A stretch of DNA of 64,000 nucleotides, taken from Salticus scenicus. Lineage: Eukaryota; Arthropoda; Arachnida; Araneae; Salticidae. Positions 11,621 to 25,377 of this stretch are shown piece by piece. Where the stretch lies: positions 41,532,686 to 41,596,685 of the forward strand of contig OZ005654.1 of NCBI GenBank assembly GCA_963930645.1, written 5' to 3'. Below the pieces are notes generated by a model, which worked only from the letters and a program-made list of their open reading frames with translations, had not been told where the DNA came from and searched no databases. Position 1 is the stretch's first letter. Every line of letters starts with the position of its first letter. Position numbers and translations under genes: made by a program.

Positions 11621-11889
11621 ATGTGGGGTGAGGGTGAAATCAATTATGCATTAATAAATGTTGCTTTCAAAGTTGTGTTTATTGGTTGGTTGGTTGATTT
11701 CTGTTTGTTTTCGAAAACTTATCTAGATCATAAACGAACCTACATAAAAAAAATTGCCCTGTTTAATAAATTAATTTTAACAATTAATTAACAGTTTACC
11801 ACCGACCGCACTTTAACATGAGAGGAAATAATTATAAGATAAAAAACTTTTTATAAACCATGTTTTTAAATTTTCTGTTGAATCATAGC

Positions 11890-12330
11890 TATAGAACTAA
11901 CTACATTAGCACTTTATCAATGCGTATGAAATCTTTAAATCGATAGTGACGTCAATTTTTGTGAGATACATAATTTAACTTTTTACAATTTTTTAACGCT
12001 CACGTTTAATTAAATTATTTATTTAATCACGTTTATTTATTTTTATGTCGAATGGAAATGAACTCGTATTTATTTATTTATTTATTTATTTATTGGCAAC
12101 AATTAAATTATAGCTAATATTTTAATGGCTATTTATAAGGTATTAAGAGGTTATTATTCTCATATTTTAATTAATTATAAGAAAACTATTCGAAAATTCG
12201 AAAATCGGATTTCGAAGTATTGTATTGTCATCGGGTTGTGAGCTATTGTGAAAGTTTCAAATGTCTAGCTAGTCGGGAAGTTAGCTAAAATTCGATTGCA
12301 AGATTTGTACTGGACTACTGGACAAAACAC
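11890..12330 (-). repeat. Helitron-like dispersed repeat
   Basis: Two blocks (about 11890-12010 and 12095-12270) match 1000-1085 and 1925-2110 in the same order. The same segment appears inverted at 49451-49870. On the minus strand the element would begin near TTCCCGACTAG (about 12275-12290), a possible Helitron 5' TC end shared with the 49451 copy. Confidence 0.45.
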
Positions 12331-12339
12331 ACGCACACA

Positions 12340-14151
12340 CAAACAAATAAACAAGAATAGAAGTTAATAAAAACATGGTAAAAAATCAAAAATTCAAGAA
12401 AATCACGCGAAATAAATTGACAATCATAAGTGTTAAAAAACATCGGCCAGAAAATGCAAGAAAAGTAGTCAAAAATAAGACACCGAAATGGAAAGGTGAC
12501 CTTTCGATCCTGGTACTGTCGGCAGGGTTTGTTAATTTTCTCTCAGCTATCAAATAGGTTATTTTTAATATTCTTATAAATTAGTCAGTATTGAATGAGC
12601 TATTTATATTTAATATTAAAATAATATTATATTATATTTAATATTGAAAAATATATATCAAAGATTTATTTTATTTATTTATTTATTTATTTATTTTTTA
12701 TCATGATATCTTGTATATACTTTAAAAATAACACAAAATAAAATAAAATAAAATAAATAAACAATTAAGAAAAAGACACGAAAAATTAAACTTAAGAAGT
12801 AGCAATTTATTTTAAGAAATATTTGAAAGAAATATAGAAGAAAAAAAGATATTAATTTTCGATAAAAATGCTATGAAAATATTATTTATTACTTTCAAAA
12901 AATGTTAATTTATAAAAATAAATTAACAAATGAAATAAATGAAATAAATGGTCATTTCTGATTTTTCATGTGACTTCCAATATGTATTTGTTATAGAATA
13001 CGTGTTATAGGTTAACCTAAACTTCTGATATTTTGAAATGAAACTCTAATTCATATTTAAAATAAATGAAAAATAGTTTTAGAAATAAAAGTTATAGTTT
13101 GAAAAATAGGATTCTTTTGCTCATAAAAAATAATAATAACTGCTAAAATGTTTCACCTAAATATTTCTCCATTTATTAGAAATAAAAAAAAAAAACTTTT
13201 ATCCTAAATATTAAATATTATAAACTTGTAAATGTTGTAACAAAATAGCAGAATTTATATTAAAAAAAAAAAAAAAAAAAAAACATTAAAATTTAGTAAA
13301 CATTAGTAAAATCTCACCAAAATTCTCAAGAACCAAAATATGAATTAATATATACAACTAAATTAAATAACCAGTGACATCTTTAAAACGATAAAAAAAA
13401 AAAAAAAAAAATAGCATGTAATAGTTTTAATAAAGATTTGAAAAAAGTCCACTATACTTACCAAAACAGTTATATTTTTTTTATCATGTGAAAGAATACG
13501 TCATTTCCTTTAACTTATATTAAAAATAAATAAATCTAATAAAAATAAATAGAACAATTTAAAGGCGTACTTATCTCAGTGAAGAAAATTGAATTTTTAC
13601 ATCACTAGAAGAAGGATTTTTCGTATTGAAAAAAGTTGTGTTATTTTAAATCATTAGCCTGTAGAAAATAAAAGAAACAATTGCAAACAATTCAATGCAA
13701 AGAGATATATTTTTAACAAATTATAATCCGTTTTCAGAAACCATTTCAAGTTAAATCCTTTTTTTTTTTTCACACATAATGAAATAATTAATTAGTTTAC
13801 ATGTGAATGAATTGCTGACAATTTAATTCAATTTCGATTTTTCATATCATTCTATAGAGTTTATTTATTTTATATTCGCTTTTCAAAGGTTTTGCTGTTT
13901 GAAAAATAATTACTTATCTAATCGGATGCAATAAGCCAGTTAAAATTAGTTATTATTTTGATAAAAGTTAAATTTCAAAAATATTTTAACATTATTTTCA
14001 GAATTTAAAATGAAAATAAGGGTGGAGTGTACAGGGAGAAGTGGATACGATTCATTCGCTTTATTATTATTATTATCATCATCATTTTTAGAAAAGAAAG
14101 ACAAACTGAAAAACTAAAAATAATAAGTATTTAGAAGGTTCTTAAATATTT

Positions 14152-14182
<31 letters not shown>

Positions 14183-14421
14183 TTATTATTATTATTATTT
14201 TTTTTTTGGCAAATATAAGATACTAAAACATCCAAATCAAAATAAATAAATAAATAATCGCTATATTATCTTCAGGATACAAAGTGGGCAAGAAGTAATA
14301 GTTGAATAGAGGTTTTATTTATTTATTTATTTTTATTTATTTAGTTACTTTATTTATTTATTAAATATTATTATTATTTGAGGTGGGGTGGGGGGTAAAA
14401 TAAATGTTTGAAAAAAAATAA

Positions 14422-14453
<32 letters not shown>

Positions 14454-14744
14454 CGGAAAAAAAGAGAGAGAGAGACCATCTTATTAAAAGAAAATTTTAA
14501 AATATTCTATAATATAGTAGCCAATATGTACATTATATTCTTCAATATTAAATGTAAATTTACATGCCCAATGTTAAATACTAATATCATTATATTATTT
14601 CCGGAGTTTTAAAGCGAAGAAGATATAAGATTTTTATGTACTTAAAAAAAGAATAGTAATAATAATAATAATAAGTGTAATAAACTTAAAAGTAAAAGTA
14701 GAGATGAACTTATTATATATTTATTTATCCCCATCCATATATAC

Positions 14745-14776
<32 letters not shown>

Positions 14777-14780
14777 CATT
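12340..14780. other. AT-rich spacer, no gene seen
   Basis: Poly-A tracts (13261-13283, 13395-13412, 14426-14452), (ATTT)n (12660-12697, 14150-14182) and (AT)n (14753-14776). The small frame at 12375-12557 is lysine/asparagine-rich and unsupported. Confidence 0.6.
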
Positions 14781-14782
14781 TT

Positions 14783-15085
14783 GGCTAGCAGTCAGGGAAA
14801 GTCCAAGAATCAGGGAAAAGTCAGGGAATTTAGAAAATCTGGAAAGTCAGGGAATAGTCAAGGGAATTTCCTTTAAAGTCAAGGAATTTTAACAAATTTT
14901 GTGAAAATAGCTATATTAATCAGTAAATTATTAATGATATTTTAAATCGCTAATTTTTTTTTCTAATGTCGTGAAATTTTCATCGAAAATAAACAGTGAG
15001 AGTCAGGGAAAAATGGATGAAAATCTCAAAAAATAGTCAGGGAAAAGTCAGGGAATTTGAAAAGGTTTAAATGCTAGCCACCCTG
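14783..15085. mobile_element. DNA-transposon fragment with GTCAGGGAAA repeats
   Basis: GTCAGGGAAAAGTCAGGGAATTT-type units occur at both ends. The right end reads ...GCTAGCCACCCTG and the left begins GGCTAGC, so the complete terminus was probably CAGGGTGGCTAGC with the left end trimmed by a few bases. This terminus is common among animal MITEs; the superfamily cannot be fixed here. It is non-coding. Confidence 0.55.
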
Positions 15086-15482
15086 ATATATGTAATAAAT
15101 ACCTTCTCAGACATTGCATAAAAAGAAATGATACCACTTGGAAAAAAGGAACTGAAAAAGTAGAAAAATGAATGAAAACCCTATAAAATGTAAGAATACG
15201 ACAATGCAATACAACATCAGGGCCCTATTGTATGTTGTATGGAAATGGTATAAATTTCTGTTGTACTATATGCATATGCCGAGAATTATAAATAAATATA
15301 TACAATACATTTTTTTTTTTCTTTAAACTAACTTAAACTTAAAAATTTTGAAATTATTCTTTTAATCCTATTAATCAAGAAACTATGTTCTTTTTATTTT
15401 ATTTTTCAATATTAAGTATAAACGTACCTCACTTTCAAACTTAACTACAAATAATTAAATATCAAATATCAATCAGTAACAG

Positions 15483-15962
15483 CTTTAGTGCAGGACTCTT
15501 GTTGGCGACTTTTGAAATTTGACACCAAATTAGCTCGAGCGTTATACGTTAAGAACTTTATTTCCAAAACCTCAATAGCTATTGTAACTTTAGCTATGCA
15601 TTTAAAATATACATAATTTATAAAATATTGCAAAATAAATAAATAAATAAAATAAAATAAAATAACGTTAACAACAATCGCGTAAATTATCTATATTCAA
15701 TGTGTTTGACTAGATCATTTTACAGGAAATGTGCATTTTTACTTCTGCAAGTGCCGTTTTACGCCTACTCATACGTTAGAAATATAAATAGAATATGAAA
15801 TATTAACATAAATTGACTAAAAATTGCAGTAATAAAAGTATAATTAAAATAGAAACAGTTAGGGGAAAAAAATTTGAGAAATTATATATTTACACCAATC
15901 GCCAAAATGGCGACAAAAATTTTAAATTCACCAATAGAATCCTATACTAAAGACTAAAGCTG
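15483..15962. repeat. Inverted pair of TTGTCGCC-type units
   Basis: A unit like those at 478-532, 1330-1388, 44882-44950 and 60662-60712 occurs direct at 15483-15541 and inverted at 15893-15962, both beginning near CTTTAGT(G/A). Either two Helitron-like fragments face each other or this is a separate inverted-repeat derivative. Confidence 0.45.
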
Positions 15963-15969
15963 TACCATC

Positions 15970-17440
15970 AATCAAATATTACAACCAGAGTTGGAAAGCA
16001 ATGTAGAAAGAGAGATTGGAAGAAAGATATTTATCTGCCAATTTCCGAAGAGATAAAAATAACTGAATAAAGAACAAAAAGCGATAAAGGAAAAAAAAAA
16101 AAAAACTAAAATAAGTCTACTATAATGCATTGATCATAATATGTTTAATGCTTATTCTATTGAAAAAATATTTACTCTACTAAGTAAAAGTTAAAGAACA
16201 TGATACTAGATTTTATTTAAAATGTATGTGGGTGGGCTATTAGGCACGATTTTATGTATCATACCGGGAAAAACAACAATAACAACAACAACAACAACAA
16301 CAACAAAAACACTATTAAATTACAACCAGAAAAGATTAACATATTCAATAAGGGGGGGGGGGTGGAAGATACAATTACCTGACACATTTAAATACAGTCA
16401 TTCACACATTTTACAAAATGGCCACTGAATATTAAGATTAATAACAAGAAAAGTTTGATTAAATCTATTTGAAAGCTCTTAAAATTGGAAAGAAGCAAAT
16501 ACGGACAGCTGAAAACAGAGGACCAATAACATTTAACGGATTATTGCAATACTAGTGAACACTCTGAAGATAATTTTTTGGTTAGGTTTTTTTTTTTTTT
16601 TTTTTTTTTTTTGTAAATTTCATAATTTTAAAGGCTATAACAACAATCAGTGTTCGATATTCCAATAACTTTTTTATGTACATGACTGTACTGCGAAAAA
16701 TGTTACTTCTACTTAAAAATTTGATTTTTCAGGGAGCAGAAAATGCACCAGTAGTAAACACTTTTGAATGTCTTTCATAAAAGGTGAAATAAAATGCAAG
16801 CAGACTGTAAATGTATATTTAATAATTAATACATATTTAGTTATTTACAGATTTTTTTTTTTTTTTTTTTTTCATTGATCATCAAAATTAAGAAAAAGTT
16901 GCATAAACTTGTATCATAAATTGCAAACAAATTAGATGTATTAATTTTAATGTCTTCAATAACATACTGTTTTATTTAAAATGAGTCTTAATTTTTAAAT
17001 GGCACTTTAATCATCCCGTTATGTGATAATTTTATAGATACAAAGGCTAGTCGGTCTTTATTCCATATATTTACTTGAATTTTGCATGTCAATTTCAAAA
17101 AAGTCAAATCTCTTCTAAAAATGTGGAAAAACGTAATCTCTGATATAAAAACATTGAAGTATTCAGAAGTGAAATGAATTGATATTCGTTCCACATTCCA
17201 AATTTGGAAGACTAGGCTGTCTTCACTACTGAAGCTTACTTAAAAGTAAAATAAGTCAGTAGTTGACATGTCTGTCCGCTATTGGTCATGATAACATTTT
17301 GTGGTATCAGTACTACATGAAAGCACTATATGGTTATTTTCACGCAAAAATTGACAAAAAGACCATTTTTTGCGTTTTAACTAACACAGTTATATTAAAT
17401 TTTCTTTATAGAAAACATATGAAACAGATAAGATAATATA
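15970..17440. other. AT-rich spacer, no gene seen
   Basis: Contains an (ACA)n tract (about 16270-16310), a 10-bp G run (16352-16361) and long poly-T tracts (16587-16612, 16853-16872). Short frames (16222-16428, 16988-17194 minus) are unsupported. Confidence 0.6.
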
Positions 17441-17450
17441 TCACTATATA

Positions 17451-17663
17451 CAGTCGGCAGCAAAAGTATCCGAGCACTAGCCAATAATTCCGATATAAAA
17501 AATGTACACTTAAAACTATTTTGTTAAATAAATTCTTGTCGAATCATGTTCTTGACTGACTAAGAACATGACTCGACAAGGATTAATTTAACAAAGCAGT
17601 ATTAAGTGTATTTTTTTTAGACAGGGATTTTTGCTAGTGCTCGGGTACTTTTGCTGCCGACTG
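17451..17663. mobile_element. 213-bp TA-flanked MITE
   Basis: Terminal repeats start CAGTCGGCAGCAAAAGTA and extend about 36 bp through the CACTAGC region, with TA on both sides (17449-17450, 17664-17665). The interior is itself largely palindromic (AACATGACTCGACAAG against CTTGTCGAATCATGTT). The ends and TA duplication are typical of Tc1-like non-autonomous elements. Confidence 0.8.
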
Positions 17664-17669
17664 TATATA

Positions 17670-17929
17670 TATATATATATATATATCAATTGTTAAAAAA
17701 GAATATTTAAATTTAAAGATAAGTAAGCAAAAGAAAATTTAAATTTTTACACTTTTCATGTCTGTCCAGCTACTATATATAAATATATATATATATATAT
17801 ATTAGAACTTTTTTTTAATTACATATCAGACGAAAGTATCTTTTTTGTGTAAATTAAAATTTCTGAATTTCAAATGTATCTCAATTTAGAGCAACTAAGT
17901 GTTAAAGATGAGTCAGTGAAAATTTCTCT

Positions 17930-17964
<35 letters not shown>

Positions 17965-18305
17965 TCATGTCTATTACTCTACATTTTTACCTTATTCGTG
18001 TAAATTACTTTACTTAAATTAAAAGTTTAATGTTACTTATAAGCAATGCGTACATATGTATTGGCACACCAAAATTCATTAAAATAAATTAATATTTCGT
18101 ATTTAAAATTGGACAAGAAAATTGTCTGATGTCCAGCCCCTCACACATAAAATTAACCATACATTAATACAAAATTAAAAATGTAGTTCAATAAATGAAT
18201 TATCCATACTTACTGTTGTCATATGGAAGTAAAAGGAACAGGAAATCCTTAAAAAATAAGCAGTGACAAAGCAAACAAAATTGCACTTCCTTACTCAAAA
18301 CTAGA

Positions 18306-18340
<35 letters not shown>

Positions 18341-20600
18341 GTCAAAATGATAAAAAGTACATTTTTTTCCCAGCAAGACTAATCTTATTCTGAAATTGGA
18401 GGCTGGAAATACTTAAATTCTAGAAATTAATAGTAGAGGAATGTAACACCAACCCTAAGCGTTGCCCGAACCTATGGTAGCGTTAGAAATCTTGTTTTAC
18501 GTGTTTAAATGTGAAAGTGTCTATGACTGGTACAGCTGGTGCTTTTACCCTATAATATATTGTTAAAAAAAAAAAAAAAAAAAAAATTGTTTTTACAGAT
18601 ATATGCATGTATTGATAAAGAAATTTTCTAGGTTAAAAAAAAAAAAAAATGATAATAAAATAAAATAAAATAATTTTTTAAATTGTTTATTAGCAAAAAA
18701 TAAGTTAGTTTTCGTTTCGTTTTAAATATAAGTAATTTAAAAACGAAAAAAGCATAGTACACTTTTACATGTAACATTTTCTGTATGTTTTTTTTTTTTT
18801 TTTGTGAATATGCAAATATTTGCTTTAACCAAACCATTAAATATGTGACAAAACACTCGTAATATAATAATAATAATAATAATAATAAACTCTGCTTATT
18901 GCTCATAAAAATAGATAGTCATCCATATTAATGAAAATAGAATGACAAGAATTGCTAAAAAATTATAGAGGTATTTTCAGTTGTAAACATTGAGAAATAA
19001 GCTTCACTTGCAGCCTCAGTTTCCAAAAGGAAAATATTTTTAATAATAAAAAATAAAATAAAAATAAAAACTGTTTAATAATATTAATGACATCTTTTAT
19101 CTAAATAAAAGTTAATTTACCTATTTTTGCATAGTACTCCATAGTTTTAAAGTTTTCTTTTAACATTATTATTCATTTCGAAAGTAAGCAAGTTGAATGA
19201 TAGCGACGCTTTCTTACTTTCACTGCAGTAGCTGTACTGTAAAGGCAGAACAAGTTTTAAAGGCACAGCTGGGGTTTTCCGTCAGATGAAAATGCTTAAT
19301 CAGCCTCTAGGACTTTCATAAACATTTTCAAACATTTTCATTACAAATAAATATTATAATAAAGTAAATTATTTGTGTTTATTTATTTTGTGTTTATTTA
19401 TTTTAAGATTTATTCATTTCATGCATTTTGTAGCATATATAATTTTGTAAAATTTAAAAATTTCAGGCAATGCACATTATATTTGTTGACAGTTATTGAT
19501 GTTTTTGAAACAAAATACATTTTTATAGTTATTTATTTAAATAATAATGCTTTCAATGCAGTTAGTTATTTCGTCTTATTTTAGCAACATTTCTCCACTT
19601 CTTGATCGTGCTCCAAAATAAATTCCATTCCCCCCCCCCTTTCTTTTTAATGAAAGAGAAGCCTTCAGCAGAGAAAGACACGAAATAAAAGAAAAAAATA
19701 ATAAACGTAATAATAAAAATAATTAAATATTTTCACGTTAAAATAAATTAAAGAAAAAATAAAAGTAAACGAAATATTTTTGTGATTTTTTAATGACATG
19801 GCTTTTATGCAAAACTACTTTGTTATTTAAAATGAGAAATATCAAAAATTTTATTTCAATTAAAAAAATTAATTTAAACCGAACTTTTGAATATTTATGT
19901 ATTTTCAAAAACCTTAAAATACCCTTTTACTTCTTCTTCTTCATTTTTTTTTTTTTTTTTTTTTAATTAGATAAAAATATTTTTCAGATATAAAATTATG
20001 AAAAATGATGCAATTGTTGTGAAATTAAAATTATTTTTATTTTATTTTATTTATTTTTAAAAAAATTATTTCAACTATAGTTTAAATTTTCTTTACTCGA
20101 TAGTAAATCCCAATTAACTTAATAATTCAACTTATCTGATTGTTTTAGATTGTGTGAATAGAATTTATATAACCGAAATTAACCTGGCTATTCCGTTTTT
20201 ACTTTAATATTATATCTTTTGTTAGAAAATTTTCTTATAAGATGCAAACACATACTTTATATGAAATACTTAATTCATGCATTTAATTGCGAAAATAAGA
20301 CACTATACATCAATATTTAATTGTCTCCTCTTCAAAACTTAGAAAATAAACATTTTTTACGGAAATTAGCATCATTAGAACTCATTGATAAATCAATAAT
20401 TACTAAAGCAATCAAAGCCATACATAGAATACCGAACCTTGTTTGACTAGTTGAAATATATATATATTTAAAAATAGTAAAGTTTTATTTAAATTCCTGC
20501 AGATATATATTTTTTAAAATATGTTTTGCGCATTAAAAAATAAATAAATAAGTAAATAAATAAAATAAATAAATGTGATGTAAAATTCTGTCACACCTTC
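17670..20600. other. AT-rich spacer, no gene seen
   Basis: Poly-T at 17933-17963, poly-A at 18308-18339 and 18565-18586, and (AAT)n at 18862-18887. Short islands at 18440-18540 and 19190-19310 are less AT-rich; the second weakly resembles 23220-23320 (CTTACTTTCA...AACAAGTTTTA). No coding or element ends could be shown. Confidence 0.55.
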
Positions 20601-21120
20601 TGAACATCTGAATGTTTTATGTGATGAAGGGGAGGAGGAAGTTGTTCCTTTCCCCGGAGTTGCCATTTTTCCCGAGTGTCTTTTCACCGGGTCCACGTTT
20701 TTCTTTTCAAAAAAATATTCCCGACCTCCCATCACAGGATCCCTGCGCGTGCAACTTGGCGCATTCCCCGACATTGCAGCTGCGCGGAGCCCCCTGCGCA
20801 CCACCACCCGCCGCGTTCGCGCGCCGCCACCCCTTTTCGAACACTTAACAAACGGTGTGCGTGTATCAAGAACCTACCTACCCCCTTTTTTCTGTCCCTT
20901 TTGAAAAGGCTAGCACTATAAACAAAATTTCGAATCTGTGGACACAGTCCGAGAATTTAATACATAGTGTGCGTGCGTGTGTGTACTGTTGGTCGTTTCT
21001 ACTCAAAATAATCGATCGAAAACTCATCTTTTTCGGAGAAGTGACCTTGTGGCAACGGGGAGTGGAGTTCCTGTCGCACGTGCAAGATTTCGGAATTCTT
21101 GCCCGTCCCTCCTGAGAGAA

Positions 21121-21198
21121 ATGCCGGTTCTCCATCCCATCTGCCACCGAAGAGAGGATACTAAGCTCCGCGAACTCTCTCGTCTTGTTACGGATTAA
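21121..21198 (+). CDS. Upstream ORF in the leader
   Basis: A 25-codon ORF starting at 21121 and ending TAA at 21196-21198, 16 nt before the main start codon. If transcribed it could lower initiation at 21215. Its peptide has no recognisable feature; whether it is translated is unknown. Confidence 0.35.
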   Translation: MPVLHPICHRREDTKLRELSRLVTD

Positions 21199-21214
21199 AC
21201 ACCGATCACTGGCC

Positions 21215-21230
21215 ATGAGCACGGTCACAG
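21215..21230 (+). CDS. First coding exon of an unidentified host gene (start M-S-T-V-T)
   Basis: ATG at 21215 has a purine at -3 (GGCCATGA). Sixteen coding nucleotides follow (Met-Ser-Thr-Val-Thr plus one base), then CAG|GTAAGC, an almost ideal donor. A tiny first coding exon at the end of a long CpG-rich leader is a common arthropod gene start. Downstream exons were not found in the window, so the first intron may exceed 40 kb or the plus-strand exons are too short to see. The five residues do not identify a family. The alternative is that the exon is non-coding and the ATG incidental. Confidence 0.55.
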
Positions 21231-21236
21231 GTAAGC
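21231..21236 (+). promoter_or_regulatory. Splice donor GTAAGC
   Basis: CACAG|GTAAGC matches the 5' splice-site consensus at nearly every position and defines the end of the exon starting upstream of 21215. Confidence 0.6.
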
Positions 21237-21840
21237 GCTTAATGAGGTGGGAGTTGGGGAAGCAGAGAATGAGGAATTATTTTGACTGTTTTCGGTAGCA
21301 AAATGTACTACTTTCAACCATGCGCATTGTCGCAGACGCATGGTTCTACTCAATGGTCTACGATGACGATTAATTAACCTTTCGATATTTTTCATAATTT
21401 CATGATATAAGTGAAAATCTGGAAAATAGAAATACAAGTTAGCTTTAGATGGAAAGCTAATTATGAATGAATATTTATTCTTTTTTGGCATTTTTATACA
21501 TTAGTATCTCCTTTGGGATTATTGACCTACATAATTTCCGTGATACTATTAAGTGTTATACACAATTTTGGCGAAAGAATTTTTGCATTTTATGTCAAAA
21601 GTGTGAGAGAGTGAAAAGATAAATAGCTTAGCTGAGATTTTTGTGCATCTTTAATTCCATTCATTTATACACCTTTCTGTACCCCCTCCGCCTCCAAGGA
21701 AATACCAGAAAATTGTTTTCTTCATTTTTGAAAAATGTATTCTCCATAATAGCTCTTAAGTACAATACAGTATTTTACTAAGTATTTATAAATAAATTAA
21801 ATTTAAAGTTTTAGTATTAATTTTTTTTTTAAATACTACG

Positions 21841-21878
<38 letters not shown>

Positions 21879-24030
21879 TAATAAAATAAGTTTTAATATA
21901 AGTTTTAATAAAAATGTAAAAATTATTTTAATATGGAAAAGTTTTGCTAATTTGTTTTTTCCTATTTAGATGTTTTGAATATTATCCATCTAACTGATTG
22001 AATTTTTAATAAAAATTAATTAATTAACAGTACTTATATATTTCAACAATAATTATTTCAGTTAAAATTAATTAAAAAACTAAAGACTATACAGAAACAT
22101 TTTTGAAGGGGTATATATATGTTTCAAACTTTGACAACTTCCATAACTAAACTTGGGATTGTTCTGACATTTTTTATAAATAAATAATAATAATAATAAT
22201 AAAACAAATTTTAAGCAATACTTAATCATTTAAAGGAATCAAGGAGATTTTAATTCGATGTGCTGAACTGAAATATATAACTAAATTTTTCTTTTAAAGA
22301 AAACAAATTCCAGTTTTATTGTTTATGCTTTTTTTTATTTATTTAAATATATATATATTTAACCTGGTGATTGTAGAGAAGTGAGGGTTAATTTTAATAA
22401 CATTATTTTAGTTACCCACGACCTTGTGTGATTTTAATGATAGAAACATCTTGGCAAAAGCATGACATGAAACAATGATGATTTAATATATATATATATA
22501 TATATATATAAATTAAAATAAATTATATATATATATTTTAATATATACTTTCAATTTATATCTGTATAATTAAAGTCTCTCGATTCAGTGTAATAAAAAA
22601 TTAAACCTATTACATGCTTAGTATAATAAAACATTAACATATATAAAACATGTTAAAATTTTTATAACAATAAATATTGACAGAAATGCTGATATATAAA
22701 ATATACTTGGAAAATGAATTTGTAAAATTATTAAATAAGAAAGAATGTCTTAATTGTTTTAACTATTTTAATATTTCCATTATAAATAGATAAAAATAAG
22801 GAAACTAATCTATGGAATCGTAAAATAAGTTCTAAAAAACTATTATTATTATTATTAATTTAGAAGATTTCAATTTAAAAATTTTACCTTCGATTAAATA
22901 CTTTAGACGAATTAAAATTACCACTTTACTATATTCTTCTACTACTTAAATTAAAGTAATATGACATTTACTAGAACAGCATCACTTACAATATCAAGAG
23001 TATTGATCTTCGAAAAACATAGCTTCAAAAAGGTAAATTTTCAGTTAAATTTATGAACAATAAGAGTTTTAAAAAAAAGCTTTAAAATAATAACTTTTTT
23101 TTTTTAATTAAAATAAAATAAAATAAATAAAACTATGAAAAAGTACAAAGAATATTTTTATTTTATTTTATTTTTATTTATGTTTTGTTTTTTCCCCAAA
23201 GGAAAAAGATCATCCCTCGTAAACATTTTCCTTACTTTCATGGCGCTAGATATTTTGTGAAGGTGAAACAAGTTTTACAGGTTTTAAAGATTCTTCCATT
23301 GCGCCCGGTTTAAAACATATAAATTGTTACTAGTGCTTTCACTCATAACTTTTCATATTGAAAAATGTTCTTGTTTATTGATTTTGAAACCTATGACATA
23401 GTTTATTTAATTTTCATAGTAGTAAACGTATATGAAAATACAGTTACAACTAGAAGTCAAACTTGAATTTTATGTTCTTAAATGAAATAAAAAAACTCAG
23501 TTCTTAAGATTGTGATAAAGACGCTGACACAGAACAGTATTTCAAATGTAAAAACAGTTTTTTTTTTTTAACATTATAAAACTGTAATAATTTTAGAAAA
23601 TATGCCTCTTTATGAATAATTTCTCTAATGCATAAATATAGTACATATTTTACATTATAATATGTATGTATATCCAACTGTGATAAATTAATTTCTTTTT
23701 GAAGTAAAATAAAAGTGTTTTTTCTATCTATCTGTTTACATATCGCATGATAAAAATCACACTTTGCTCCGCTTAGTGTTACGGTCCTAATTGCTAACAT
23801 TAGCGTAAGTAATTTAAAATGAATTTATCTATTAATTGATATACTGTAAATGAATCATTGAAAAAAAAAAAAAAATGAGTACTAACATTTAAATTGAATT
23901 AAAATAACCTTTTATTTGAGTGTTGTTGGGATTATCATGTATCTATTGGTTGCTAAATTTTATAACGTTCTTAAATTCTTTACTATATATATATACACAC
24001 ACACCTTTTTCTTTATATATGCATATGCAG
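21237..24030 (+). other. Presumed intron sequence, AT-rich
   Basis: Follows the donor at 21231. It contains (TA)n at 21843-21872 and 22487-22510, AAT runs and poly-T. Short frames (for example 23504-23800 minus) are unsupported. No acceptor plus open exon could be defended. Confidence 0.45.
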
Positions 24031-25190
24031 GGGAGAGTGGGGATGAATGGGACAGTAGCAAAGTTTTTATATCTATAGAAGGGTAGAAAAAAATTAAAGT
24101 GTCTTTTTCTGCTGCCAAAGTAACTTTAACTGATTCAATTAGGTAGTAGTTAAGAAATTAACTATTTGCTTAAAGTTAATATAACTCTTATATGGTGAAA
24201 AGGCATAATCTTTCACTGTGTTTATGATATTCAAGAAGAATATTGACGATTGTTCATTAAACATATTTCCTGTTTTATATGATCATGTGGTGGTGGGGAT
24301 GAATAGGACGGTTTGAATGAGGATGAATGGGACATTCCCCACTATGTGCTAATTTAAAACTGTACACAAGAATTATATTAAAACAAATCGTAAATAGATT
24401 TTCAATATTTTTATAACCTGTAGTTCAGTAGTTATAGCATGGAGTTATAAAAATAGATTGAAATTAATTGTTCCAATTTTTGTTTATAATAATTATGATT
24501 AAAAAAATTATAAGTTAGAATATTCAATGCAACTTAAATCAATAATATCAATAAATAAAAAAATAAACTAATAACAATTTGATTAAAATTACAATTTCAA
24601 TCAAGCTAATTAAATAAATCCTGGTGATTATTAACGTAATACAGAATAGAATGCTTATTTTTCCCGAGCACTCGAAACAAAAATTTATCTGGATAATTTG
24701 TACTCTATTATAATGATTTATATCTTTCTAGTGTCTTATTTATTTATTTTTAGATTAAATCTTATTAGATTAAATTACCAAAGCCTAGATCACTAGGCAC
24801 TGAGCGAACCAAAGACTTCTGCCTTTCGATGTTAATTTGAGTCAATACATCAGTTTTTGTTAATTTCAGTAAATTCATAGTGTATAATAAAATCACATAA
24901 ACCAATTTAACTTTATAAATTTATTTACTTTCCATTTTATTTTATTTTCTTTGTTAACTTCAGTCCTGTCCCATTCATCCCCGAATGTGGGAATGAATGG
25001 GACAATGCACATGCACGTAAAAAAAAAATATTATTTATTAAAAATGATAACTTTTTATTAAAGTTAGTATTTTTATTTGTAACTGATTACTGTGAAGTGT
25101 GCTTATGAGCAATGTTACAAAATTCTGAATTACATATGATGAACGTTATTAATAAAAACATGAAAAATGTCCCATTCATCCCCAGTCTTC
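24031..25190. mobile_element. 1.16-kb TIR element with GGGGATGAATGGGAC ends
   Basis: Left end AGAGTGGGGATGAATGGGAC (24034-24053), right end its near-exact inverse (25169-25188). Two further copies of the motif lie inside near each end (about 24294-24345 and 24964-25006). The interior is AT-rich and non-coding. The target duplication could not be defined because both flanks are TA-rich. The multiple subterminal motif copies suggest transposase-binding sites; the superfamily is uncertain. Confidence 0.65.
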
Positions 25191-25377
25191 TAATATATAT
25201 ATATATATATCAGAAGTTAAGTTTGCACTAGTAAAATTTTATTCCGTTAAATAAATTGTAAAGAAGTATTTAAGATTTAAGGCTGTAAATTCAATGTTTA
25301 CAATAAACATTGTGAATTTGAAATAAAATAATTGCATAATTTTTTTTAGATACAATAGTTTAAAATTTAAATTATTT

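Larger units (their letters stand above)
20620..21230 (+). promoter_or_regulatory. CpG-rich promoter and 5' UTR of a host gene
   Basis: The most GC- and CpG-rich stretch of the window (for example the GCGCGCCGCC-type cluster around 20810-20830), in sharp contrast with the AT-rich flanks. It runs directly into a start codon and splice donor at 21215-21236, so it is read as promoter plus leader of a plus-strand gene. No TATA box is evident, as expected of a CpG-type promoter; the transcription start cannot be placed. Overlapping frames on both strands here are by-products of low stop density. Confidence 0.6.
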
